Source: Diplonema papillatum | Taxonomy: Eukaryota > Euglenozoa > Diplonemea > Diplonemida > Diplonemidae | Assembly (NCBI GenBank): GCA_030068145.1 | Contig: JAPJBO010000020.1 | Coordinates: forward strand, 186,001-250,000 | Length of the DNA stretch: 64,000 nucleotides | Direction: 5' to 3' | In this document: piece by piece, positions 54,426 through 64,000 of the stretch | How the letters are laid out: every line of letters starts with the position of its first letter | How positions within the stretch are numbered: the stretch's first letter is position 1 | The notes under the pieces: generated by a model | Told to the model about the DNA's origin: nothing | Database searches by the model: none | The model's input: only the letters and a program-made list of their open reading frames with translations | Translations under genes and position numbers: made by a program

Positions 54426-55829
54426 CGAGGGAGACCCAGCTCAGGGACGGGGCAAGCAAGGTACAACCTTTTCCAATATTACGGCTTTTTCGATAGATGT
54501 GCGTTCACGTGTGTGTACTGTGTAATGGGTGCGTGTGTTTTCTGTTTTCTTTCTTTCTCCTTTGAGGCGTTTGATTCCGACTACCATCTGAACGATGCAT
54601 GTAATGTACAACCTACTGAATAGGAATACCTTCCATCCTGGATTCACCTGCATGAAACGTTCTCAGTTTCGTAGACCGACGCATCGGCATTCCCAGTTGT
54701 TCCTTTTGGCTTCGCAACTTGCACACCCTCGATGTCAGACACAGCAATCCCATCAATCTGTGGCGCTTGCGCTGAACACAAGCCGCTAGAGGAGGATAGC
54801 CACGAGAGGACCTGCCGGCTTGTGTCAGCTGCGCTAGCGTCGTCTTTTTGGATGCTGCTCTTTATCCTTCAAAGCAATCCCACGTCCGCGCTGCGCTTTC
54901 CGTTGCATGCTGCGCCGGCCCAAAGCTCCTCTGCACCGGTTCACCGGATCCTTCAACAACTGGAAGAGGAAGAAGAGACAAAATAGGAGCAGATGCTTGT
55001 GTCCTTAAAACGCACATAACTACCACAAGAGAGAGGGGGGTCTAAATTCTAAGTTCGACACAGTAAAAACAATAGGTCTTAACACATGGCCCCAATCGGC
55101 CCCAATAGCCACAAAAGGGGACGAAGAAGGCAAGGGGACAGTGAGCACATCGTCGGATTGTCACGATGCAACGAAGCGAGGCGCCTGTTTGAAAAGGTTG
55201 GGTGCGTGCGCAAGTCCGGTCACTCGGGGCCTAACGGGGCTAAAACAGCACAGCAGAAACACCCTACTCGCGACAGATGGTGCAAGCCTACAGGAGTATC
55301 TGCACTTCTACATGAAAATATTGCAGGAGAATTTGGGTGGGTTGAGGCGGGTCGTAGACGACTGAATTTTCTTTTAGCCACATGCAATGTGTGAGAAAAC
55401 TGAACCGCCCAAGTAGGACCTTCTAATCATGATCACTTGCAAATTTGCCACCTGCAACCACGTCCAGGATTTGGACTCAGGGTAGTGCGGTCAACAAAAA
55501 CCCTTGCCCCCTGTTCACCTGGTTGGCCCATTGGCATTGGTCAACAGGCACACTCTATCTCATTCGCTAGCGAGCAAGTTTTCGGGGTTCTGTCTGACGT
55601 CTCTATCCTTCCCTTTCCAATGACAGATAATTACTTCGGAACTCGGTTACCCAAGCCAAGGTCTGTGTGCAGTGGCCGAAGACTGAGAGTGCCAGTCAGC
55701 GGAACGGACTTTGAACTGTCAGCGGGGGAAGAAGACCCTGTTGGTTGCCAATTCCTTCATGCAATACTAGTACGTAGCATGCAAGTAAGCCGAAAGCTTT
55801 TGCTTGAAAAAGGGGAAAAGGGAAGATAC
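54426..55829. other. No convincing gene
   Basis: Upstream flank of the PPPDE gene and downstream flank of the next exon. Nothing supportable. Confidence 0.45.
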
Positions 55830-56331
55830 CCTGCGGGAGTCCCGTTTGGCGCACTGCGTCCACGACTTAGCAGGGGTCACCATGTCGCCGTTGGTGATGA
55901 ACCGCATGCCTGAAGCGGGCGTCGACAGCGACCAGTCGCCGGGCGGCTCCGGCTTCAAAGAAGTGCCCTCCATGCTCTCGCGGGGCTCCGGCAGTAGCCG
56001 GCGGCCTCTGGGGATCGAGTCCGCGTCTTCTGCAGTGGCGCGGGGCGAGCCTTGGATCGCAGGGCCGCCGTCGTCGGCGAAGAACGCGCGCTTCCCGTCG
56101 CGCCTGTCGGCGCCGCCGCCCTCCGGCCACACGCCGGGCATTCCGTAGTTGCTGCGCGCGCGAGCCCAGTTCATGATGCGGCTGTTCGGACTCGTGTTCC
56201 GATCGCTGTCCAGCTCTGCCGCCGGCGGCCGGCGCGTGATCGTCGCCATCCACTTGTTCCCTTCCGGAAAGCTGCCGACGAGGAACCGCGCGTACGGATC
56301 GCTGATGAGGTGGGATTGCTTCGCAAAGTAT
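55830..56331 (-). CDS. Exon of an unrecognised protein, possibly the same gene as the PDZ-like exons
   Basis: The frame starts just after TGCATGCAG at 56331 and can end at a GTATCT donor at 55829. The reading is YFAKQSHLISDPYARFLVGS, EGNKWMATITRRPPAAELDS, then a hydrophilic, proline/arginine-rich part ending around PPGDWSLSTPASGMRFITNG. GC content and codon use look coding and the splice borders are good. No domain is recognised. It lies downstream of the PDZ-like exons on the same strand. Confidence 0.45.
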
Positions 56332-57364
56332 CTGCATGCACGAGCGGAGACGTACGACTTCAATCGAGGTTCTTTGCTATGAAAATACACTGGGCAATTC
56401 CAACCGAGGGCTTTACACTGAAACACATTGCGACTCTCGCCGAAGTTTTTGCCACGGAATAGAATTTGCATGCGATTCAAATCACTGAAGGCCGACGTGC
56501 TTTGAGGATTCTTGCGGCGAGGACTGTGGCTAGCATCAATGGGGAGGAACAGCTCTAAGCTACCGGCCGTTCCAGTGCACCGGACCGGCAAGCTGAGTGA
56601 CTCCATGGTCCCAGTGCTGGAGACCGACCCACGGCCTTGCACGAACCTCCTCATTGCCGGTACCTCTCGACCGAAACAGCCACGCAAAGGGTGGGCCTCC
56701 ACCGCCAGGTGGGCCAGGCCAGATTCGGGGTGGCTCCCTGGGACAGGGACGGGGTTAGCCTCGCCTTAGCAGTCCCAGGGCCGTTCCCCACCCACCTGTA
56801 TGTGTTCTCGTGGTGTGGAAGTACCGACCTTGTGTGCAGGGTTGTGCTGCACATCCCAGGAAGTAAGGAAGCATACCAGTCTCCGTGCGCTGCGTTCGGG
56901 TCCCCGCCAGCTGTCTGCTGGGCTTCTAAGTGTGGTGGGCGTTGTCGTCCGGACGGACGTTTTTTCCTGCTCAAGATCGAGTTCGGGTCAGCGCACGCGT
57001 TCTTGTCAACGACATGCAGAATCCTTCTCGACGTCACGTGCGGCTCCGGCTCTTCCTGAAGTGGCTCTATCAGCATGCGTTTTCCTTTAGTGTCACGCTG
57101 CGTGTGGGTGAGTTTGTCGACGCGAGCAGGATTGGAGCCAGTACTACGACGACACACACAGGTGCATCAACATCAACTGCTAAATGATGACGCAAATGAT
57201 ACGCACTCGAGGGTAGCCAGGGTTTGGCAGAAGAATACAAAGGTCAACCGCCCTACTTTGATTAAGTTTCAGCTTTCCCAAAATAACTGTGGTCAATCAG
57301 TAATTGTTCACCACCTGTCTTTGTGCTCGGGGAAGCAGTGATTGACTGCTTGGCAAAAGAAGGG
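56332..57364. other. No convincing gene; possible intron
   Basis: Lies between the exon at 55830-56331 and the PDZ-like exons. Nothing recognisable apart from weak GTGG-rich stretches. Confidence 0.4.
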
Positions 57365-58640
57365 TCATACGTCACCAAAACCGAGACCGGCATCCGCTTC
57401 TGAAAGAACATTCGGGTTGGGATGCCAACTAGCACCGCCACAGCCGCCACCACCACCACCACCACCACCACCACCACCACCACTACCACCGCCAGCCCGC
57501 GCTTTTCCCGTGCCGAGTGAGCTGCGATGGCCTCTGGGTTGCGAAAGGCTGTTAGGATCGCAGCTCCCAGGTTTGTCGACTGCGAGCCGGCGACGGCGAG
57601 ACAAGGACGCTGCGCGAGGAATGAGAGGCACCTCGAACGGCTTCGGGTGCTGAACACGACACGACGACGAGCCGTTGCGTCTTCCTCGCGACAAGCTCCT
57701 GAGCGAGGACCGGGCGGAGTGGAGGGGTTCCGTCGTCTTCTCGATCTCTTGCACGGGGTGCGGCCCACCCCACGGAAGGCGTGCCGGTTGCATCGCCAAG
57801 TGGGCGGGTACTTTCGAAAACCGGAGGACGCAGTACGTGCTGTTGTCCGATGCGTTCAGATCGAAGGGAGTCGCCACCGGCTTCCCGTCAGCGTGCGTGA
57901 GGTAGTAGTTGAGGAACCGACTCACCCCACTCCGGTCGGCAGGCGAACCAGGCACTACATCAACTAGACGCAGGTGGTCATCGAAGACAGCTCCAAACTG
58001 CTCACCGGCCTGTTTGTGGACGTACACGTCGAGCTCTTCCCCGACGCCGCGCCACGCTTGCGTGCTCGGAGAAAATGCTGGGCCCGGGCAATGCCCGCTC
58101 GGAGACCGGAAGTCGACCGGTGACATGACGGGTATTCTTTGCATTGCCGGAACCGTTGGTACCGGAGGCGCGACGACCTGCTCCGGCGGTCTCACGGTCT
58201 CCTGCAACGCATTCCACACCAGCTCGACGTTGAACACTTCGTTCGCGGACACCACTCCGTACATGGGCATGATCGAGCGCAGGGTTGCTAGCGTCAACCC
58301 GATCAGCTCGACTTCGGTAAAGTCAGGATCCGTCAACTTCACGAGGCGTCTCCATGCTTCGCTTGGGCGGCCCATTCGAGGCGATTCCATTCTGGACCCC
58401 GCCAACCCTTCCCACCCCCCGTTGGCCCCACCTTCGAAAACTTGCTTACGCCAAGGTGAGTGAAAAAGGCAGTTTGCACGTCGTGTTGATGACGTTCGAA
58501 TGCTGCACGCAGCTCTTCTGTTGTCGCTCCGAACATCGGGCAAACGTTGGCGGGGAGTGTTGCTGTCCTGAAAACTTGTCCAGCACCCACGCAGGAATCT
58601 GGTGTGGGATAGACAACGCTTTAGTGTGTGCTTTCTCATC
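57365..58640 (-). CDS. PDZ-like multi-exon protein
   Basis: The long minus-strand frame (58639-57365) probably covers two or more exons and read-through introns. Coding-looking parts are a helical region (FTEVELIGLTLATLRSIMPM; SANEVFNVELVWNALQETVR), a proline-rich linker, and a PDZ-like fold (FDDHLRLVDVVPGSPADRSG, then NYYLTHADGKPVATPFDLN and YCVLRFSKV). In another frame, 58560-58440 encodes CPMFGATTEELRAAFERHQH and DVQTAFFTHLG, which looks like an upstream exon with a CUE/UBA-type helix. The glycine run near the 3' end comes from a (CCA)n/(CCACCA)n microsatellite at about 57447-57497 and is probably intronic or a linker. PDZ domains bind C-terminal peptides. The role here is unknown. Confidence 0.55.
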
Positions 58641-60065
58641 TATGTAGGAAGCGAACACTAGATCTCAGCTCCACTCAACGCAGTAGTCCCTATTTACACC
58701 AGACTCGCGGTTCTTGGCTGCCCGCCGACGTTCGCGAATAGCCGCTTTGACGTTTTCGACGGCCGGTGGTGCAGCCGGTAGCCTCCCTCACATGGCAGGA
58801 TTCTGGAGCATGGGTATGCAACAGGGACATTGTGTGCTTGCTCACGAAAGAGGGGGAAATATAGCTCAACGTTTAGGCAGAGCTTTGCCTCGCGTGCATG
58901 CTTCCGAAGAAGTGTTAAACGGGGTGTTGCCAAGAGGCTTTTCGTGTTGCTCAAGTGCACTTTGCTTTACTAGGGTCTTAGCTCTCGTACGTCTTAATCA
59001 TGGTTAAGCGCGCAATTGGTGTCAGCCGAAGAGTTGTGAAAACGGGTTTTTGCCTGGAGGCTTTTCGTGTAATTCTGCAGATGCTTTGAGCTATCTTTGT
59101 GTCTATGCTTTCAGTCGTCTTCTTAACCATGGTTGGTGTCAGCGGAAGAGCGAAGCTTCGACGCCCACGAAGAAAAGACATAAGAAGGGAGTAGGGCCCT
59201 TTGTAGGAGGGGCAGGGTCCCGCGTCGCCAGTCCTGTTACCAGAAGTGGCCCACGTAGAACCAGAATTCTGCGTCAGGGTTTGATGAAGTAACCCCGAGC
59301 CCACGCCCAGTAGAACGAGTTGTCCGTGTGTATGCACCTGTTGTTTAGCCAGCTGCACCAGCACCCGGCTACCTGACGCGCAGGTGAGCAGATCGTTGAC
59401 TGCTTTTTTCGGCAAGGTGTTCTCGGTCGACCTTACACGACGTCCTTCGCACACCTGAATCCCAGGTTTGCTGCAGAGCTGTCGTTTTCGATGCCGGTTC
59501 GACCAGATGTCCGGTATCGGTTGCACGAGCTGTGTGTGGGTAATTGCTTTTCTATCTGCTCGCTGAACCAAGTACTGAAGCCAGTGTGTTGAGGTCTCTA
59601 CTTTTCGAGGAACGGTAGATGAGAACATATTATTATTACATATTAGCTGCATCCCACCAATATGGTCGCCGGGATGATCACCGCGCAAACGCGAGGGGAC
59701 GGACAACAAGAGAGGTGCATCCGGTAGGGTTTGTCGATACGCGACTACCCGACCTGGACGCGTGCGTGTTGCCTTTGACGGCACAGCACACCTGGCATCC
59801 ACCGGTGTACGGCGCGTGTCGTAGTCGTTGGGTAGTTGTGACAAGACAAACGAATATACACGAGCGAGCGCAGACGGGCAAGAATCTAGAAACTCTTGCG
59901 TATGCACATGTGTTTGTTCTCTGCACCTCCCGCTCCTCTCTTTGCGCAGTAGCGAGTGGTTGGCAGGTCTGCACAGGGTACAGCAACGCACACCCGCCAT
60001 GCGGTTATCAGCCGCTGCAGACTTCCTGCTCGGGGATCATAATATAGAAATAAGGGGCCGCGTAC
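58641..60065. other. No recognisable exon; expected last exon of the SUMF1 gene not found
   Basis: I looked on the minus strand for the missing end of the formylglycine-generating enzyme (a YCYRYR and LGFRC block) and did not find it. A frame near 58780-58690 (AVENVKAAIRERRRAAKNRE) looks coding-like but is short. Two similar stretches around GGTTTTTGCCTGGAGGCTTT and GTTGCCAAGAGGCTTTTCGTG (58925 and 59050) suggest a small local duplication. Confidence 0.4.
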
Positions 60066-61282
60066 CTGGCATGGCACATGTGGCTGCCGCCGCGCTTTGT
60101 CTTGTGGACGACCCTCGGCATCTCGGTCGCCGTGGCGCGGGCTTCCGGCCGGTCCGAGACCTGCTGCTTGCGGCCGGTGTTGTAGTCGTCGTCGACCCAC
60201 TCCCAAATGTTGCCGCTCATGTCAAAGATCCCGAACGCGTTCGGCGGGTACGAGGCCACCGGGGCCGTCCCCCGCGCGCCGTCCTCGGCGGTGTTGACGC
60301 CCGTTTCGAGGCTGCCTTGCCAGATGTTCATCCGGTGCCGCCCCCCGGGGTAGAGCTCGTCGCCCCACGGGAACAGCTTCTGCTCGAGACCGCCACGGGC
60401 GGCGTACTCCCACTCCGCCTCCTTCGGCAGGCGTTTGCCGCGCCACCGGCAGAAGTTGTACGCGTCCCTCCACGACACGTGTGCCACAGGGTGCGCCCAG
60501 CGGTGGCCCTCCGGCGCGTTCGGGACGCCCTCCGTGTCCTCGCCGTACCACACGGGCAGGTGGTTCAGCGAGCTGTCGAACCCTTCGGGCGCCCGCCACG
60601 AGGAGTCGCGCACAGTCCTCCACCAGGGCGCCGCCTGGACTTTGTTGCTCTCCTCCTCCTTCTGCTCTGGGGACAAGAAGTACTCGAGCACGAACGACCA
60701 GCCGTAAAGCTCCGCGTCTGTCACGTAGTTGGTCGCATCCGCGAACTCTTTGAACTGCCCGTTGGTCACTTCGCACGTGTCGATCGCAAATGGCTGAACT
60801 TTAACTTCGCGCGCCGGGTGTTCAGCGTCCGACGGATTGGCGCCGTGGATGCTGTTGTCTTTGTACCGCTGGGCCAGGTTGTGTTTGCCGAGGGGTTCGC
60901 CCAAAAAGTCGGTTCCCATGCGAAATGTGCCGCCCGGCAAGCGCGTCATCCCGCAGTCGACCAGCCCGCTCCCTTCCGCGCGGTTGTGGATGCAACCGAC
61001 GCGGTAGCCCTCGTAGTGCGGTTTCGCGGTGCACGCGTCTTCGGTCCGATTCCGGAAGGTACCCGACCCCTGCTCCTTCTTCCGGCCGCCTTCTGCGCCC
61101 GGCTGCTTCGCTGCCTGCGGTTCACCTGGCCCCATGGCACGGTTCAAGTCGCACCCGCACGACTTGCCGCCTTCTTCTTGCTCTTCTCCGGTTTCCGCGC
61201 TGCAGCTATCAGCGTCGCTATCCGCTCGCAGCAGCATGGCGGCCGCCAGCAGCATGAGCACCGGAGCCTTTCTAGGATTCAT
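60066..61282 (-). CDS. SUMF1: Formylglycine-generating enzyme (SUMF1-like), exon lacking the last part
   Basis: Start ATGAATCCTAGG at 61282, giving a signal peptide (KAPVLMLLAAAMLL), then SCGCDL and the FGE-sulfatase fold: RLPGGTFRMGTD, FAIDTCEVTNGQFKEFA, AAPWWRTV, HPVAHVSWRDAYNFCRWRGK, RLPKEAEWEYAARGG, FPWGDEL, NIWQGSL, GTAPVASYPPNAFGI, SGNIWEWV and RGGSHMCH. FGE works in the ER, oxidising a cysteine of nascent sulfatases to formylglycine. GGSHMCH holds the equivalent of human Cys336. The exon then ends at a good GTACG donor (60065), so the second active-site cysteine (human Cys341) and the final LGFRC block must come from a further exon that I could not find. In-frame read-through (RYAAPYFYIM, to a stop at 60008) is not FGE-like. 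A dispersed motif and a CCCACAG acceptor lie just upstream of the start. Confidence 0.9.
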
Positions 61283-61915
61283 GCTTTGTGTGTTTCCGAA
61301 TAATCCCTGTGGGCGTACGTGTCGTTTAGAGTCAAAGTTCGCTTCGGAATCCGGGATTTCAGAGTCTCGGAGATACGTATTAGGGGGTCTTGATTGCACC
61401 TTCAAACAGTGGGGCGGAGACTCAACGAAGATCAGATTTGTTGTTGGTGCATGGAAGACCCGATTGCGGGAGGTACCTAACCCTTGGCGTTCCCTCAATG
61501 TGGACCTAGTCTGTAGGTGTTTGTAACATACCAGACTCGTTTGAGCATCATTTTTGTCTCGTAGTCGATGCTGAGTCTACCGTAGCCATTGTGGTTGTGA
61601 CAGTCTGGGTGAGGTAATGCGGGAGCTCAAATAAGAAGGACGAGGACGAAGGAGGAAAGCGGCAGAACATACGTACTCGTGAACGCACAACCTGAAAAGG
61701 TTTTGCGGCCAACAACAACGAAGGTGTAGCACTCGTGTGACTGACTGAGGGAACCCCCAGAGAGAATGCAGTGTCAGGCTAGACAAAGAGGGAACTGGGC
61801 TCTTTCCTCCACAAACGCCACGCTCTCGGCTTCAGCAGTGATCCAATAGAATGCAGCGGCACAGGATGCATCGGGAGTGATGCTCCTCTTGACGGTGAAC
61901 GCTCTGACATCATGG
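61283..61915. other. Intergenic, 5' flank of SUMF1
   Basis: Holds the dispersed motif (61323-61377) and a CCCACAG splice-acceptor-like site about 30 bases before the SUMF1 start. If the organism trans-splices a leader, this is where it could be added. A short minus-strand frame (61962-61774) may extend the next gene. Nothing else is supportable. Confidence 0.45.
61323..61377 (-). promoter_or_regulatory. Dispersed ~45-base motif, copy A
   Basis: On the minus strand: CTCCGAGACTCTGAAATCCC, GGATTCCGAAGCGAACTTTG, ACTCTAAA. It ends about 40 bases before the SUMF1 start codon. Word order and spacing match copies B, C and D. Confidence 0.65.
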
Positions 61916-63498
61916 CTACCGACGAGCTTTCGGGCTTCCTCCGGCCAATGTGACGGACACACGATTTACCCGATCGGGTCTATCGGACGTGCCTGTGATG
62001 AGTACTACACGATCGCCGCCGGATGTCTTACTCGGGAACTTGAAGCCGACGGACCGCAAGATGCTGAGCAGGTTCTTCTGCGTGGCTTTCGACCCCTGCA
62101 CAAAGTCCAGCCGCAGCTTTTCGCTCGTGTTGACGGTTAGGTAGCAGATGACCGAAGCTTTGCTGTAGATGTACCCCTCCTTCAGGCTGAAGCCGCCCTC
62201 CTTCAGGTTCACCACAAGCGAGTCGCCTGGAGAGAAGCCTTCGACGATCTCGATTTCCACAAAACCGGTTACTATGAAGCCGCCCGCGTCGGAGTGGGAA
62301 ACGACGATCTTCGGCGCAACCGCAACGACAGCGCCCGGGACGATGTCCACGGGGTGCAAGTTTGGGTTGAAGAGGAACGGAGCGCGGACGTCTATTGTGA
62401 TCTTTACCTTTCCTTCCTGCGGGTTGACCCCGTCGCTGACTCGGATGAGGATGGTTCGCGAGCCTTCACGGACACGCTCTTTCATGTGCGACCCGAAGGT
62501 GATGCAGTTCAATACAAAAGAGATGACCTCTTTGTCGATCACAGGGTTGTCCATCTTCGGGAAGTGGATCCGAACGTCGTGTGCTTCCCTGCAGTTCTTG
62601 GTTTGGGGATACGTCAGCGACGCTGAAAACGACCCGTCCAGCGACACAATCCGACGCTCGTTGCCGCCGAAGTCGAACAGGTACTGCTCCGGGTCTGCTA
62701 TCGTGTTGATGTCCACCGTCGGCAGCTCGCCGGTGAACGACATGCGCGCCCTCCTGAACGACTTCGTGCGGAACGTCCTCGACCTCTTCGGCTGCATCAG
62801 CTCGTTGATCTGCAAAACCTGCTGCTGGAGCGTGAGTAACCCGAGGTGGTCGCCTTTCGACGCACCTGCGATGAGCTCGGCGGAGAGGAAGCCGCCGTCA
62901 AAAAAGTTGGTGTCAGGATCCTCGATGTGTGCCGTCGATAGCGGAGCGATTAAAAGGGGTCTTATATCGTCGGTCTCGCACGGGTAGTACTTGACCCGGT
63001 CGTTTCGGAGGACAATCTCAGTGACGTCGTCCACGGGCTGCACCTGGATTTCGATCACGGCTTGGCTGACGAGCGGGCTTCCGTCGGACACCGAAACGAC
63101 AAGGATCTTCCCGAGTTCTTGCGGGTCTTTCGAGATGTTTGAGTAGGTCAGAGCTTTCAGGATGGTCACCAGCTCTTTCCGGCCGATTACGCGCTCCTTC
63201 TCAGCTTTTGTCGTCCGCGCGAACGTCAGCTGCAAGGCATGGGGGGCCATGCTGAGGTACCCGACCACCTTCCCGTCACAGACGACGTCGCTGACCGAGC
63301 TGTATTGCTTCCCTTCCTGTATCGTCGTGGCTTTGGAAAACGCCTTGTTTTCGCCCCACACCTTCTTGCCCTTCGGGGATGAATCGTCTTCGAACTTTCC
63401 CCTGCGGTTAACCTCGTCGTAGCGCTCGCTGTAGGCGACCAACTCATTCAGCGGGATGTCGTAGTCATAGCAATCACGGAGGCGGAACTGCAACCCTG
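61916..63498 (-). CDS. Cadherin-like/VCBS-like beta-repeat protein, large exon
   Basis: The exon starts after TTCACAG at about 63498 (GLQFRLRDCYDYDIPLNELV) and is open to a stop at 61916, with a possible GTAGCC donor there. It contains at least three immunoglobulin-like beta-sandwich repeats of about 150 residues. Each ends in a conserved strand pattern (ILVVSVSDGSPLVSQAVIEI; ILIRVSDGVNPQEGKVKITI; VVLITGTSDRPDRVNRVSVT) and opens with D-P/G-G words such as EDPDTNFFDGGFLSAELI and SDAGGFIVTGFVEIEIVEG. This resembles cadherin-like and VCBS-type repeats of large secreted or surface proteins, where the repeats bind calcium and mediate adhesion. The N-terminal exons lie further up and probably beyond the window. 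Function as an adhesin is inference. Confidence 0.6.
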
Positions 63499-64000
63499 TG
63501 AACGAAAGTGGTGCTAAATGACATGTGCAGGTTAAGGACTGGGGGCAGATGTCCGACCTTTTTTGTGCGCGCTGGTGATGGGTATCATGCATGTTTCACC
63601 TCGCACTGCACGCTCACTTACTTCCGTACAGTTTGTTGGGGAGCTTCGAGGCGTCCCTTCGTGTTTCCGACGATCCCATGGGACGTACAGATTGGTAGTC
63701 TTGTCTTCAGACCTGTTTACAAGTATTCACAGTGCACCGATAGTGGGGTTGTTATTTGACAGAGTGAACCGGTGTGCTCGTCTCACGGACACTCGTCAGC
63801 ATCGGGCGCGTGCTGCGTTACTTTACCGCTGTAACTGGTTGCGTGTTACCGGTTTGTACGTCTTTCATTGGTGCAATGGTGGGGAGGGAGGGAAACATGG
63901 GCAGGTCAATGGATACGATAGGCAAGAATCATGAAATAGTTGAAGTGAGATGAATCGTGTAAATTGTGGTGCTGAAAGTGCTACGCACAGGAGGCGGTGC
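63499..64000. other. Presumed intron upstream of the cadherin-like exon
   Basis: No domain-bearing frame on either strand. It probably holds the intron leading to the next 5' exon of the minus-strand repeat protein. Confidence 0.4.

Noticed and set aside
57447-57497. Glycine-rich segment as a functional domain of the PDZ-like protein
   Set aside because: It is a CCA/CCACCA microsatellite read on the minus strand, probably outside the spliced message.
1-64000. CRISPR array
   Set aside because: The 43-bp and 54-bp arrays are uninterrupted tandem repeats without unique spacers, and the window is eukaryotic.

Overview
The window reads as nuclear DNA of a unicellular eukaryote that is gene-poor and rich in repeats. 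Host genes lie almost all on the minus strand, are split by GT-AG introns, and are separated by retroelements, short DNA transposons and tandem arrays. A 300-base piece of small-subunit rRNA (2983-3290) has the wording GACGGAATG and GAGTATGCGG, which resembles euglenozoan rRNA more than that of most eukaryotes. A lysine/alanine-rich HMG protein with a mitochondrial-type leader (6231-8421) recalls kinetoplast-associated proteins. Together they hint at a diplonemid- or euglenid-like protist; this is inference.

Layout. 0.8-1.9 kb: about 20 copies of a 54-bp repeat whose unit folds into a tRNA T-arm-like hairpin plus a second hairpin. 2-3.3 kb: a broken zinc-cysteine ORF and the rRNA fragment. 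4.6-14.8 kb: dispersed repeats, the HMG gene, two hAT-like MITEs (one with clean ends and an 8-bp target duplication) and a reversed LINE fragment. 15-27.3 kb: two tandem copies of a LINE with a coiled-coil ORF1 and an ORF2 that joins an OTU cysteine protease, an AP endonuclease, a reverse transcriptase and a Cys/His array. The second copy (19691-27230) has ~20-bp target duplications and sits inside a short inverted-repeat target. 28.3-29.5 kb: two oppositely oriented arrays of one short repeat.

29.8-45 kb holds host genes again: a J-domain-like helical protein, then ESCRT-II subunit VPS36 in two parts about 10 kb apart, the C-terminal EAP30 half at 32.8-33.9 kb and the N-terminal GLUE half at 44.0-45.1 kb. 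The gap is filled by two plus-strand retroelements: a fossil pairing a bunyavirus-like Gn/Gc envelope precursor with a non-LTR RT/RNase H, and an R2-like LINE remnant with a restriction-like endonuclease.

46.8-64 kb: a coiled-coil protein, a 2.9-kb satellite of a 43-bp unit (~68 copies), a PPPDE (deSUMOylase-type) peptidase, a PDZ-like multi-exon gene, a formylglycine-generating enzyme (SUMF1) that stops short of its second active-site cysteine, and a cadherin-like repeat protein. A ~45-base motif recurs four times, three of them upstream of these minus-strand genes, and may be a shared promoter, 5'-leader element or small repeat.
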